From the NCBI GenBank assembly GCA_903949225.1, contig CAJAYZ010000857.1, forward strand, positions 1 to 8,171: 8,171 bases of DNA. Direction: 5' to 3'. The notes below the pieces were generated by a model. The model had not been told where the DNA came from, did no database searches, and saw only the letters and a program-made list of their open reading frames with translations. Below are positions 1 to 6,892 of this stretch, one piece after another (position 1 is the first letter of the stretch; the number at the start of each line of letters is the position of its first letter). The translations under genes were made by a program, and so were the position numbers. The DNA comes from an uncultured Planctomycetaceae bacterium (GTDB lineage Bacteria; Planctomycetota; Planctomycetia; Pirellulales; UBA1268).

Positions 1-54
1 AGGAGCGTTCCTTGTGGTTCTTTGGAATCCGAGGCGCGGGTATGCCGCCCGTCG

Positions 55-60
55 ATTGTA
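55..60 (-). promoter_or_regulatory. Candidate -10 box (TACAAT) for a gene beyond the left edge
   Basis: The minus strand reads TACAAT in the gap behind rnr, pointing out of the window. Apart from the 99-120 hairpin and a 10-bp direct repeat (ATGCCGCCCG at 42-51 and 64-73), positions 1-120 show nothing I can assign. The served gene, if any, is not visible. Confidence 0.3.
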
Positions 61-98
61 GGGATGCCGCCCGATCCCGCCACGCAGCTCAGCATCCC

Positions 99-120
99 CC
101 GGGCAGAAAGTCCCGCCCGG
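99..120 (-). terminator. Possible hairpin terminator after rnr
   Basis: Arms CCGGGC (99-104) and GCCCGG (115-120) form a 6-bp GC stem with a 10-nt loop, directly behind the rnr stop codon. No U-rich tract follows on the minus strand, so it is at best a weak terminator or a 3'-end-stabilising hairpin. GC-rich stems of this size are common by chance here. Confidence 0.25.
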
Positions 121-2280
121 TCAACGGCCGCGTCGCCCCTTGGCCTTGCCCTTCAGCTTTGGCTTGCCCTTGCCCGGCGTCTTCTCCTGCGTCTTGCGGG
201 CGTGCCTCGATCCCTTCACGTGACGGGCTGCGCGGAGCCCGAGAGGGGCCTTCGCCCGATCGCCGACAAACCGGAACTCGAGGGCACGCCGGTCGAGGTC
301 GACCTTCTTCACCGCCACGCGAACACGATCACCGAGGCGCCATGACTGCCCCGGTCGCCGCCCGGCGAGGGTGTGGCTGCCCCGTTCGAAGCGGTAGGTG
401 TCGGCGGGAAGTTCGGCGAGGGTGAGCAGCCCCTCGGCCGGCAGTTCAAGCCCCTGGAGGAACAGGCCGAACGGCTCGACCCCCGTCACGACGGCCTCCA
501 TCTCGGTGCCGATCCTCGAGGAGAGGAAGAGGAGGAGCTTGAGCTTCACAAGCTCCCGTTCGGCGGCCTCGGCGCGGCGTTCAAGGGTCGAGCAGTGGAG
601 ACCGAGATCGACCAGCCCGTCATCGGGAGCCCGGCGGCCGCGGGCCAGTTGGTCGAGGGCGCGGTGGACGACGAGATCGGGATAGCGACGGATCGGCGAC
701 GTGAAATGGCAGTAGCAGTCGCTCGCCAGGGCGTAGTGCCCTTCCGGCTGGGGCCCGTAGACGGCTCGGGCGAGGCTGCGGAGCACGGCGAAATGGACCG
801 CATGTTCCTCGGGCCGGCCGCGGGTGAGGCCGAGGAGTCGCTGGAGTTCGAAGCGGCTCTCGAGCGTGTCGACCTCGAACCCCAATTCGGAGACAAACTC
901 CGTCAACTGGCGGAGCTTGCGCGGATCGGGAGGAGCATGAACGCGGCGGAGAAACCCCGCGCCCGCGGCCGACAAACGCTCGGCGACGGCCTCGTTCGCC
1001 GAGAGCATGAACTCCTCGATGATCTGATGGCTCTCGGTGTTGGCAACGACGTGGGCACCGGCCACCCGTCCATCCCGGTCGAGATCGACCTTCACCTCCG
1101 GCATGTCGAGCTCGAGGGCTCCCCGGTTCTTCCGCCGGCGGCGGAGGATGCGGGAGAGATCGCGCATCTGCCCCAGGAGCGTGCGCACCTCACTGGTCAT
1201 CTCGACCTCGGGCGTGCCCGGGTCGGCGAGGAACTGGTCGACCTCCTCGTACGTGAAGCGCCGGCAACTGCGGATCGCCGTCCGTTCGACGTCGGTGTGG
1301 ACGGGGATTCCGTCGGCAGTGAACTCGATCCAACAGGTCCGCGCGTAGCGCACCCGCCCCGGCTGAAGGCTGGCGAGATTGTTGGAGACGATCTCCGGGA
1401 GCATCGGGATCACCCGGTCGGGGAGATAGACACTCGTGCCGCGGGCGAGCGCCTCCTGGTCGACGGGGGCCCCCTCCGGCACGAAGTGGGCGACGTCGGC
1501 GATATGGACGCCCAGCAGCCAGTGATCGCGTTCCAGCCGCTCGAGCGAGATGGCATCGTCGAAGTCGCGGGCGTCGATCGGGTCGATCGTGATGATCGTC
1601 CGCGCCGTCAGATCCCGTCGGTCGGCCGGCACCTGTTCGGTGAAATTGGCCGCCTCCGCCCGGGCAGCGTCGAGGACCTCGTCGGAAAACGGGCCGGGGA
1701 GACCGAACTCGTGGATGATCGAACGGGTATCGACCCCGGGCTCCCCCGCCTTCCCGAGGACCTCGATGATCACCCCTTCGCCGTCCCGGAGATGGGTGGG
1801 GAAGCGGACGACCTCGACGACAACCTTGTCATCCTCCCGCACCGACTTCGCCCCGGGATCGCCGACCGACACCGGCCGCGGAAACGACGTGCCGTCGATC
1901 TGCACCCAGCCCGAGTTGGCGGCGACGAAGAAACTGCCGACAAACCGCGTCTTCGCCCGCGTGATCACCTCGACGATTTCGCCCGACGGGCCGGGGCGGC
2001 GGAAATCACGCCCCCGTGACAGCCGGACGCGGACGGTGTCGCCGTTGACGGCATCGAGGCAGGCCGACTGGGCGACATGGACATCCCCCTCTCGGCTCCC
2101 CGCGGCAGCCGTGAGCGGATGGACGAATCCGTAGCCTCCGGCGGCGCGGCGGAAGACGCCGATGACGTCATCCCGGCCGGCCGCAGGGGGGCTCCCGGCC
2201 CGGGCAGCGGAGGGCGGCTGGCCCGCCGGGTGCCGTTCACGCCGGCCATCGGCCGATCGGCCCTGGTCATCCTTAGGCAT
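121..2280 (-). CDS. rnr: Ribonuclease R (RNB-family 3'-5' exoribonuclease)
   Basis: This encodes a processive 3'-5' exoribonuclease that degrades structured RNA in the cytoplasm. The 719-residue protein has the usual domain order: a basic, low-complexity N-terminus (1-36), a cold-shock-like RNA-binding region (about 38-105), a second OB-like segment (about 108-175), the RNB catalytic domain (about 220-550), S1 (about 591-672) and a lysine/arginine-rich tail (681-719). The RNB signature DPIDARDFDDAIS is complete, with the four metal-binding aspartates expected at D233, D239, D241 and D242. The conserved HFTSPIRRYPDL block is at 525-536. I chose the ATG at 2280 because GGAGG lies 6 nt upstream (complement of 2287-2291). 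A GTG at 2310 would add 10 residues but has no ribosome site. Length and motifs look intact. The gene lies 45 bp behind the YhaM gene on the same strand and is probably co-transcribed with it. Family assignment is very secure; RNase R rather than RNase II follows from the basic tail and overall architecture. Confidence 0.96.
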   Translation of the reverse strand: MPKDDQGRSADGRRERHPAGQPPSAARAGSPPAAGRDDVIGVFRRAAGGYGFVHPLTAAAGSREGDVHVAQSACLDAVNGDTVRVRLSRGRDFRRPGPSGEIVEVITRAKTRFVGSFFVAANSGWVQIDGTSFPRPVSVGDPGAKSVREDDKVVVEVVRFPTHLRDGEGVIIEVLGKAGEPGVDTRSIIHEFGLPGPFSDEVLDAARAEAANFTEQVPADRRDLTARTIITIDPIDARDFDDAISLERLERDHWLLGVHIADVAHFVPEGAPVDQEALARGTSVYLPDRVIPMLPEIVSNNLASLQPGRVRYARTCWIEFTADGIPVHTDVERTAIRSCRRFTYEEVDQFLADPGTPEVEMTSEVRTLLGQMRDLSRILRRRRKNRGALELDMPEVKVDLDRDGRVAGAHVVANTESHQIIEEFMLSANEAVAERLSAAGAGFLRRVHAPPDPRKLRQLTEFVSELGFEVDTLESRFELQRLLGLTRGRPEEHAVHFAVLRSLARAVYGPQPEGHYALASDCYCHFTSPIRRYPDLVVHRALDQLARGRRAPDDGLVDLGLHCSTLERRAEAAERELVKLKLLLFLSSRIGTEMEAVVTGVEPFGLFLQGLELPAEGLLTLAELPADTYRFERGSHTLAGRRPGQSWRLGDRVRVAVKKVDLDRRALEFRFVGDRAKAPLGLRAARHVKGSRHARKTQEKTPGKGKPKLKGKAKGRRGR

Positions 2281-2286
2281 CGGTGG

Positions 2287-2291
2287 CCTCC
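2287..2291 (-). promoter_or_regulatory. Shine-Dalgarno site of rnr
   Basis: The minus strand reads GGAGG here, 6 nt before the ATG at 2280. It is the best ribosome-binding site in the window. It decides the rnr start in favour of 2280 over the upstream GTG at 2310, which has no purine-rich site before it. Confidence 0.75.
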
Positions 2292-2325
2292 ACGGTCGGT
2301 TGCGAGCCACCCCCGGCGGAGATGG

Positions 2326-3336
2326 TCATGAGCCGCGCCCGCGGAAGAACTTCCTCCCGAGCGACTGCTGGTATTGGGTCCATCCACCGTCGATCGCCGC
2401 TTCGTTCTGGAGCAGTTGGAGCACGCCGGCGAGCCGCGCATCCATGTGATCGAGGTGGTGGAGGGCGAGGGCCTCGAGGGTCATCGGGAGCTTGGGGGCG
2501 CCGTATTCGTACTGGCCGTGATGGCTCGCCACCATGTGCTTGATCCGCACCGCCAGATCGACGTCGAACGGCCGGCCGGTGCGGGCCTCGATCGCGACGA
2601 TCTTCGCCTCCAACTGTTCGAGCCCGAGGAGCACATGCCCGAGGAGTTGGCCGGCGTCGGTGTAGGAAAAACCGCTCTCGCTCTCCAATTCGAGCGTCTT
2701 CCCGAGATCGTGGAAGAGGACACCGATGAGGAGAAGATCACGATCGATCGCCGGATAGAGCGGGGCGACCCGGTCGGCGAGGCGGAGGAGATTGACGACA
2801 TGCTCGAGAAGGCCGCCGGCGTGGGCATGGTGGTGCTTGACCCCGGCCGGGCAGCGGCAGAAGACCGTCATCAACGGCTCGTCGGCGAGCACCTCGTCGG
2901 CGAGCTCCCGGAGCTGCCCCGGCGGGATCGTCGCCAAGAGCGCCGCCAGCTCCCCCCGCAGACGGACAACGTCAGCCGCCGAGAGCACCTGGAACTCCGA
3001 CTCATCGACGACGCGCGGATCGATCCGCCCGATCCCCTGGATGATGAGTTGGAGATTGCCCGAATAGAGCTGCGTCATCCCGTCGACGCGGACGTAATCG
3101 CCGTCGTCGAACGCCTCGAACTCGGCATCCGAGGCGTTCCACATCCTCCCGGTAATCGATCCGCTCCTGTCGGCGAGCTCGACTTGGAGATAGAGCTGGC
3201 CGTTGCGGTTCGGCCGAAGTTGCTTGTGGGTGGCGAGGAACACCTGATCGACCGCGGTCTGCGGCGCCAGTTCCGTGACCCGCCGTCGCTGGGACGGGGG
3301 ACGGGCCGCACGGTTCGGGGGATCGACGGGCGACAT
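2326..3336 (-). CDS. yhaM: YhaM-family 3'-5' exoribonuclease (OB-fold + HD domain)
   Basis: The 336-residue protein matches the YhaM/CvfA architecture: an OB-fold nucleic-acid-binding domain (about 22-100, with the stretch LQVELADRSGSITGRMWN) followed by an HD phosphohydrolase domain (about 155-305). The metal-binding candidates are the histidine cluster HHHAH (168-172), H179, the HD doublet of FHDLGK (H209, D210), H234, H267, H272/H273 and D299. Characterised family members (for example in Bacillus and Streptococcus) are cytoplasmic exonucleases that trim RNA 3' ends. The length is close to the Bacillus protein. The frame stays open upstream to 3804, but that part runs antisense to proS, so I chose the ATG at 3336, where the recognisable protein begins. 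No clear Shine-Dalgarno precedes it. An extended -10 lies 45 bp upstream. The gene sits directly ahead of RNase R, which supports a role in RNA turnover. The exact substrate is unknown; a few HD/OB proteins act on DNA as well. Confidence 0.9.
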   Translation of the reverse strand: MSPVDPPNRAARPPSQRRRVTELAPQTAVDQVFLATHKQLRPNRNGQLYLQVELADRSGSITGRMWNASDAEFEAFDDGDYVRVDGMTQLYSGNLQLIIQGIGRIDPRVVDESEFQVLSAADVVRLRGELAALLATIPPGQLRELADEVLADEPLMTVFCRCPAGVKHHHAHAGGLLEHVVNLLRLADRVAPLYPAIDRDLLLIGVLFHDLGKTLELESESGFSYTDAGQLLGHVLLGLEQLEAKIVAIEARTGRPFDVDLAVRIKHMVASHHGQYEYGAPKLPMTLEALALHHLDHMDARLAGVLQLLQNEAAIDGGWTQYQQSLGRKFFRGRGS

Positions 3337-3380
3337 GCGGGGTCCGGGTGGGGGTGGCGGCGGGAGCGTGACCGGCGGCG

Positions 3381-3389
3381 ATTTTATCA
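3381..3389 (-). promoter_or_regulatory. Candidate extended -10 promoter of the yhaM-rnr operon
   Basis: The minus strand reads TGATAAAAT, a TGn extension followed by TAAAAT (5 of 6 matches to TATAAT). It is an AT-rich island in very GC-rich surroundings. Transcription from it would start near 3374 and leave a leader of about 38 nt before the yhaM ATG. No good -35 hexamer is visible, as expected for an extended -10 promoter. It is predicted by eye only. Confidence 0.45.
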
Positions 3390-3438
3390 GGCACCACGCA
3401 GGCGTGCCGCCGACTCCGCGGAAAAACCCGCCAGCGAC

Positions 3439-3444
3439 TACAAT
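3439..3444 (+). promoter_or_regulatory. Candidate -10 box (TACAAT) of proS
   Basis: TACAAT matches the -10 consensus at 5 of 6 positions and lies 70 bp before the proS ATG, giving a leader of about 62 nt. No TTGACA-like -35 is seen at 16-18 bp. It is back to back with the leftward yhaM promoter, so the 177-bp gap appears to be a divergent promoter region. The same hexamer precedes the DUF1573 gene. Confidence 0.4.
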
Positions 3445-3503
3445 CCCGCCGCCACGATCATCCCGCTGGCCACCGTATCCCGCCCCCCACGACAGCCCCG
3501 TCC

Positions 3504-3507
3504 GGAG
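3504..3507 (+). promoter_or_regulatory. Shine-Dalgarno site of proS
   Basis: GGAG lies 6 nt before the ATG at 3514. It fixes this start within a frame that stays open for more than 1 kb upstream, across the antisense of yhaM. Confidence 0.6.
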
Positions 3508-3513
3508 ACCCCC

Positions 3514-5037
3514 ATGGCCGATCACGCAATCTCCCCAACCCGTGCCGAGGATTATCCGGAGTGGTACCAGCAGGTCGTGAAGGCGGCCGATCTCGCCGAA
3601 CAATCGCCGGTCCGTGGCTGCATGGTCATCAAGCCGCTCGGCTACGCGATGTGGGAACGGATGCAGGCGATCCTCGACCGGATGTTCAAGGAGACCGGCC
3701 ATCAGAACGCCTACTTCCCCCTCTTCATCCCGCTCTCGTACCTCGAGAAGGAGGCGAAGCATGTCGAGGGCTTCGCCAAGGAGTGCGCCGTGGTCACGCA
3801 CCACCGCCTCGAACTCTCGCCGGAGGGGAAGCTGATTCCGACCGGCAAGCTCGAGGAGCCGCTCATCGTCCGGCCGACGAGCGAGACGATCATCGGGGCG
3901 ATGTTCGCCCGCTGGGTGCAGTCGTGGCGCGATCTGCCGCTACTCATTAACCAGTGGGCCAACGTCGTCCGTTGGGAGATGCGTCCCCGGGTCTTCCTCC
4001 GCACCTCCGAGTTCCTCTGGCAGGAGGGGCACACCGCTCACGCGACGAGCGCCGAGGCGGTTGAGGAGACGCTGCGGATGCTCGGTTGCTACGCGACGTT
4101 TGCGGAGCGGGATCTCGCCATGCCGGTGATCCGGGGCCCCAAGCCCTCGGCGGAGCGGTTCCCGGGCGCCGTCGACACGTATTCGATCGAGGCGATGATG
4201 CAAGACGGCAAGGCGCTTCAGGCCGGCACGTCGCACTTCCTCGGTCAGAACTTCGCCCACGCCCAGGAGTTCAAGTTCGCCGGACCGTGCGGCGCCGAGG
4301 AGTATTGCTGGACGACCTCGTGGGGGGTTTCCACACGTTTGATCGGGGCGGTGATCATGACCCACTCCGACGACGACGGCCTCGTCCTCCCGCCGCGGAT
4401 CGCGCCGACCCAGGTGGTCCTCCTCCCCATCCATCGCACGCCGGAGGAGAAGGAGGCGGTGCTCACGGCCTGCCGACAGATCGAGGCAGGCCTCGCGGAG
4501 GCCCGCTTTGGCGGGGAACCAGTCCGCGCCAAAACGGACGGCCGCGACATCCGCGGGGGAGAAAAGACCTGGCAGCATGTCAAGCAGGGGGTGCCGCTGC
4601 GCGTCGAGATCGGCCCCCGGGACCTCGCCGCCGGGACGGTGAGCGTGATGCGCCGCGACCGCGGCCCGAAGGAGCGGACGAGCGTGCCGATCGACCGCTT
4701 TGCCGCCACGGCGGCCGACCTCCTCGATGAGATTCAGCAGGGGCTCTTCGATCGGGCGAAGGAGTTTCGCGACCGCCGCAGCGTCCGCCTCGATTCCCTT
4801 GAAGCCGTGCGGGAGTTCTTCGGCGCCGACGGAGAAGGCAAGGGGGAAGCGAAGGGGCCGGCGAAGGGGGGCTTTGCCCACGTCCACGTCGCCGACGACC
4901 CGGCGGTGCCCACCGCCCTCGACCCGCTCAAAGTGACCGTCCGCTGCGTGCCGATGGACGGGGACGATGAGCCGGGGACATGCGTCGTCACCGGAAAGCC
5001 GGTGAGCCGGCGGAGCGTGTTGGCCCGGTCGTACTGA
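3514..5037 (+). CDS. proS: Prolyl-tRNA synthetase, archaeal/eukaryotic type (class II)
   Basis: This 507-residue cytoplasmic enzyme charges tRNA-Pro with proline using ATP. It is of the short, archaeal/eukaryotic type: there is no roughly 180-residue editing insertion between motifs 2 and 3, unlike the E. coli enzyme. Motif 1 lies around 35-51 (GCMVIKPLGYAMWERMQ), the TXE-type loop is RPTSE (120-124), motif 2 is RWEMRPR through FLRTSEFLWQEGHT (153-173) and motif 3 begins GVSTRLIG (271-278). The anticodon-binding domain follows (about 297-405), then a C-terminal domain ending in tyrosine. A C-terminal Tyr is typical of this subtype; in the Thermus enzyme it reaches toward the active site. Only two cysteines (C478, C490) occur in the C-terminal domain, so the four-Cys zinc site of some relatives is apparently incomplete. 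A Gly/Lys/Ala-rich linker (439-453) is unusual but in frame. Start chosen at the ATG with GGAG 6 nt upstream. Confidence 0.96.
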   Translation: MADHAISPTRAEDYPEWYQQVVKAADLAEQSPVRGCMVIKPLGYAMWERMQAILDRMFKETGHQNAYFPLFIPLSYLEKEAKHVEGFAKECAVVTHHRLELSPEGKLIPTGKLEEPLIVRPTSETIIGAMFARWVQSWRDLPLLINQWANVVRWEMRPRVFLRTSEFLWQEGHTAHATSAEAVEETLRMLGCYATFAERDLAMPVIRGPKPSAERFPGAVDTYSIEAMMQDGKALQAGTSHFLGQNFAHAQEFKFAGPCGAEEYCWTTSWGVSTRLIGAVIMTHSDDDGLVLPPRIAPTQVVLLPIHRTPEEKEAVLTACRQIEAGLAEARFGGEPVRAKTDGRDIRGGEKTWQHVKQGVPLRVEIGPRDLAAGTVSVMRRDRGPKERTSVPIDRFAATAADLLDEIQQGLFDRAKEFRDRRSVRLDSLEAVREFFGADGEGKGEAKGPAKGGFAHVHVADDPAVPTALDPLKVTVRCVPMDGDDEPGTCVVTGKPVSRRSVLARSY

Positions 5038-5110
5038 TCTCCTTCCGGGGGATTGGACGCCCGTCGCGCTCCGGCGACCCCGCTGTCTGCGCGGAAGGGT
5101 GGCTGACGCG

Positions 5111-5116
5111 TACAAT
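5111..5116 (+). promoter_or_regulatory. Candidate -10 box (TACAAT) of the DUF1573-cytochrome genes
   Basis: A second plus-strand TACAAT lies in the 155-bp gap after proS, 76 bp before the ATG of the DUF1573 gene. It would give a leader of about 70 nt and allow the last two genes to be transcribed separately from proS. No good -35 is seen. Prediction rests on the match and its position only. Confidence 0.38.
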
Positions 5117-5171
5117 CTGGAGGAGGGGTTCGGCCGGCGTTCGTTGCGGCGACCGGCCCCGGGGATGGAGG

Positions 5172-5185
5172 CCGCCGGCAGGCGG
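5172..5185 (+). promoter_or_regulatory. Perfect hairpin just upstream of the DUF1573 start
   Basis: CCGCC (5172-5176) pairs with GGCGG (5181-5185) around a 4-nt loop, ending 7 nt before the ATG at 5193. It covers the only purine-rich stretch near the start and could limit ribosome access. A second inverted repeat, GGCCGG/CCGGCC (5132-5137 and 5153-5158), lies earlier in the same leader. Both could be chance in GC-rich DNA. Confidence 0.22.
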
Positions 5186-5192
5186 ACGAGCG

Positions 5193-6392
5193 ATGGGCGT
5201 GCGGGCACCCGGGGCGTGGCGTGTGGTGGCAGTGGCCCTGGCGGTCGGGGGGCTGTTCGGCGTGGGAACCCCGCTCCTGCGGGCTTCGATGCGCCCCTGG
5301 CGTCTGGGTGAGTTCGACCCGGCCGGCCTCCGCCTGGAGGAGGGAATCGCCGTCCCCAAGGTCGATGCGCCGTCGACGCAGTATGCCTTCGGCACCATGG
5401 CCGAAGGAGGAGAAGAGACGCACGAGTTCGTGATCCGCAATGCCGGAGACGCGCCCCTCAAGATCACCCGCGGCGCCACCTCCTGCAGTTGCACCGTGAG
5501 TGACTTCGAGTCCACGGAAGGGGGCGAAACCGACGCCGAGAAACTGCTCCCGCCAGGTGGCGCGGCGAAGCTGCTCTTGAAGTGGCGGGGCAAGACCGGC
5601 GGGCCGTTCCGCCAGCAAGCGACCGTTTTCACCAACGATCCGCGCCGCCCGGAGATCGTGTTCGTGGTTGAGGGGTTCGTCGTGCCGGTGTGGAAGGCAG
5701 AGCCGAAATCGATCGTCCTCACCTCGATCCCGAGTCAGGGAGGGGTCACGGCGTCATCGAAGATCTTCACCTACGGGAAGGAACCGGCGCAGGTCGCGGC
5801 CGTCAGCACCCCAGACTCCGAAACCACCCAGTTTGTGTCGTTCACCACGGCCCCCCTGTCGCCCGAGGAGATCGCCGCGGAACGCGGCGCGACAGGGGGC
5901 ATCCTCCTCGAGGTCGAAATCCTCGCCGGAGTCCCCATCGGACCGCTCCGCAAGACGGCCCAGATCGATCTTCTCGTGCCGGAGGCGGTGAGGGCGGAGG
6001 TGACGGTCGAGGGAACTGTCTCGGGTGATCTTGCCTTGGCGGGCCAGGGATGGGATTCCTCCCGTCAGGTCCTCCAGCTCGGCACGATTTCCGGGCGCAC
6101 CGGGGTGAACACGCAGGTGTTCCTCACGGCCAAGGGGCCACACCGTGACGCAGTCCACCCGGTGGTCCGTGACGTGGTTCCCGCATCGATGCAGGTGGTG
6201 GTCGGCGAGGGCAAGCCCGTAGGGAGCGGCGCGGTCTTGAGGTTTCCCCTCATGATCACGATTCCCGCCGGGAGCGCTCCCTGCAACCATCTCGGATCGA
6301 GCCAGGCACCGGCCGGCCGGATCGTTCTCGACACGGGGCACCCTGACTCCCCCACCATGACCATCCCCGTGAGTGTCGCCGTCGGCCCGTGA
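5193..6392 (+). CDS. Secreted or membrane-anchored DUF1573-domain protein with three Ig-like repeats
   Basis: The 399-residue product starts with a short basic segment and a hydrophobic stretch (about 9-29), so it is probably exported by Sec, either cleaved near residue 31 or left as an anchor. Three similar beta-sandwich-like units follow: about 60-165, 170-275 and 290-398. Each opens with a short strand such as FGTMAEGGEE or LGTISGRTG and ends in a hydrophobic strand like EIVFVVEGFVVP. The first carries the DUF1573 hallmark TSCSC (C98, C100) after IRNAGDAPLKI; the other two lack it. DUF1573 belongs to the ASPM/SPD-2/Hydin-like Ig fold group, and its function is unknown. The ATG at 5193 is chosen because the signal segment starts just after it; the frame is open further upstream but unconvincing there. 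The ribosome site is weak. The stop overlaps a possible GTG start of the next gene (GTGA at 6389-6392), suggesting coupling. Another extracytoplasmic partner of the downstream cytochrome is plausible but unproven. Confidence 0.82.
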   Translation: MGVRAPGAWRVVAVALAVGGLFGVGTPLLRASMRPWRLGEFDPAGLRLEEGIAVPKVDAPSTQYAFGTMAEGGEETHEFVIRNAGDAPLKITRGATSCSCTVSDFESTEGGETDAEKLLPPGGAAKLLLKWRGKTGGPFRQQATVFTNDPRRPEIVFVVEGFVVPVWKAEPKSIVLTSIPSQGGVTASSKIFTYGKEPAQVAAVSTPDSETTQFVSFTTAPLSPEEIAAERGATGGILLEVEILAGVPIGPLRKTAQIDLLVPEAVRAEVTVEGTVSGDLALAGQGWDSSRQVLQLGTISGRTGVNTQVFLTAKGPHRDAVHPVVRDVVPASMQVVVGEGKPVGSGAVLRFPLMITIPAGSAPCNHLGSSQAPAGRIVLDTGHPDSPTMTIPVSVAVGP

Positions 6393-6442
6393 GGATCACG
6401 GCGCCCGGTGCACTCGCGACTCCCGCCGCCGGAACCGCTTGC

Positions 6443-6889
6443 ATGACCAACGCCGCCTGCCCGCGCCCCCCTCGTTCCCGCCACGCTGCGCTGATGCTCC
6501 TCGCCGTGGCCCTCGCTGCTGGTGTCCCGGGCGTCCGCTCGCTTCGCGCCCAAGACGCCACCCCCGCTGGCGCGCCCGTTCCGTCGCAGGGGCCAGGGGT
6601 CAGCGACGAGACGGCGAAGACCTTCCGACTGCGCAATGGCGAGGTCTTCCAGGGCTGGCAGAAACCGAAGGCCGTGCTCGTGTTCACCGGCGAACTCGAC
6701 GGCTATATCGAGCCGTGCGGGTGCACCGGCAAGGAGAACCAGAAAGGCGGCCTCAGCCGTCGCCGGAACTTCCTCGGGGCGATGGCCGCGGCCGACTGGC
6801 CCGTGGTGGCCCTCGATCTCGGTGATCAGGTCAACCGGTTCGGCCGGCAGACCGAGATCAAGTTCGGCTCGATCGTCGACGGCCTCTAG
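6443..6889 (+). CDS. N-terminal part of an interrupted exported metallophosphatase-like/multiheme cytochrome gene
   Basis: This open segment encodes 148 residues and ends at an in-frame TAG. Residues 1-36 form a clear Sec signal peptide: a basic n-region (RPPRSRH), the hydrophobic core ALMLLAVALAAGVPGV and a likely cleavage site after SLRA. The mature part begins like a UshA/5'-nucleotidase-type metallophosphatase: a strand (AVLVFTGELDGYIEPCGC, 67-84), then ENQKGGLSRR (88-97) and VVALDLGDQV (111-120). The usual DxH metal motif is replaced by ELDGYIEPCGC, so catalysis is doubtful. I prefer the ATG at 6443 because it gives a normal signal peptide. A GTG at 6389, overlapping the previous stop, would add 18 residues. 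The reading frame, codon use and fold continue directly past the stop into the next segment, so this is best seen as the front of one gene of about 550 codons. On its own it would be an incomplete domain. Confidence 0.7.
   Translation: MTNAACPRPPRSRHAALMLLAVALAAGVPGVRSLRAQDATPAGAPVPSQGPGVSDETAKTFRLRNGEVFQGWQKPKAVLVFTGELDGYIEPCGCTGKENQKGGLSRRRNFLGAMAAADWPVVALDLGDQVNRFGRQTEIKFGSIVDGL
6887..6889 (+). other. In-frame amber codon splitting the cytochrome gene, with ATG restart
   Basis: TAG is codon 149 counted from 6443. It is followed by GCG and then ATG (6893), all in the same frame. The surrounding residues (IVDGL, stop, AMEYAAVGFGPKDL) read as an uninterrupted helix-strand segment of the metallophosphatase-like fold. 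One base change from CAG, AAG or GAG would produce it. No frameshift is involved. The final stop of the gene is also TAG, and so is the next in-frame stop after it (8138-8140), so TAG does not look generally reassigned. Options are a recent mutation, a sequence error, readthrough or translational reinitiation at 6893. Confidence 0.85.
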
Positions 6890-6892
6890 GCG

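Noticed and set aside
42..73. Direct repeat ATGCCGCCCG (42-51 and 64-73) as a regulatory operator
   Set aside because: Two 10-bp GC-rich copies alone are too little to support a binding site.
373..2019. Long open frame (548 codons) on the plus strand opposite rnr
   Set aside because: It lies wholly antisense to a gene with complete RNase R motifs. The translation is rich in charged residues with no recognisable domain, as expected from high-GC third positions.
2374..3513. Upstream extension of the proS frame
   Set aside because: The 380 extra codons are antisense to yhaM, while the enzyme begins at 3514 with a Shine-Dalgarno 6 nt upstream.
3337..3804. Upstream extension of the yhaM frame
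   Set aside because: It overlaps the 5' part of proS in antisense, and the family's OB fold starts shortly after the ATG at 3336.
5063..5078. GTCGC/GCGAC inverted repeat after proS as a terminator
   Set aside because: Only a 5-bp stem with a 6-nt loop and no T-run; expected by chance in this composition.
3940..5208. Minus-strand open frame of 422 codons opposite proS
   Set aside because: Shadow of the strongly supported synthetase gene; no domain seen.
6887..6889. Pyrrolysine or general reassignment of TAG
   Set aside because: The same gene ends in TAG with another in-frame TAG soon after. No pyl genes are visible, and the position is not a known pyrrolysine site. A simple mutation or error is more likely.
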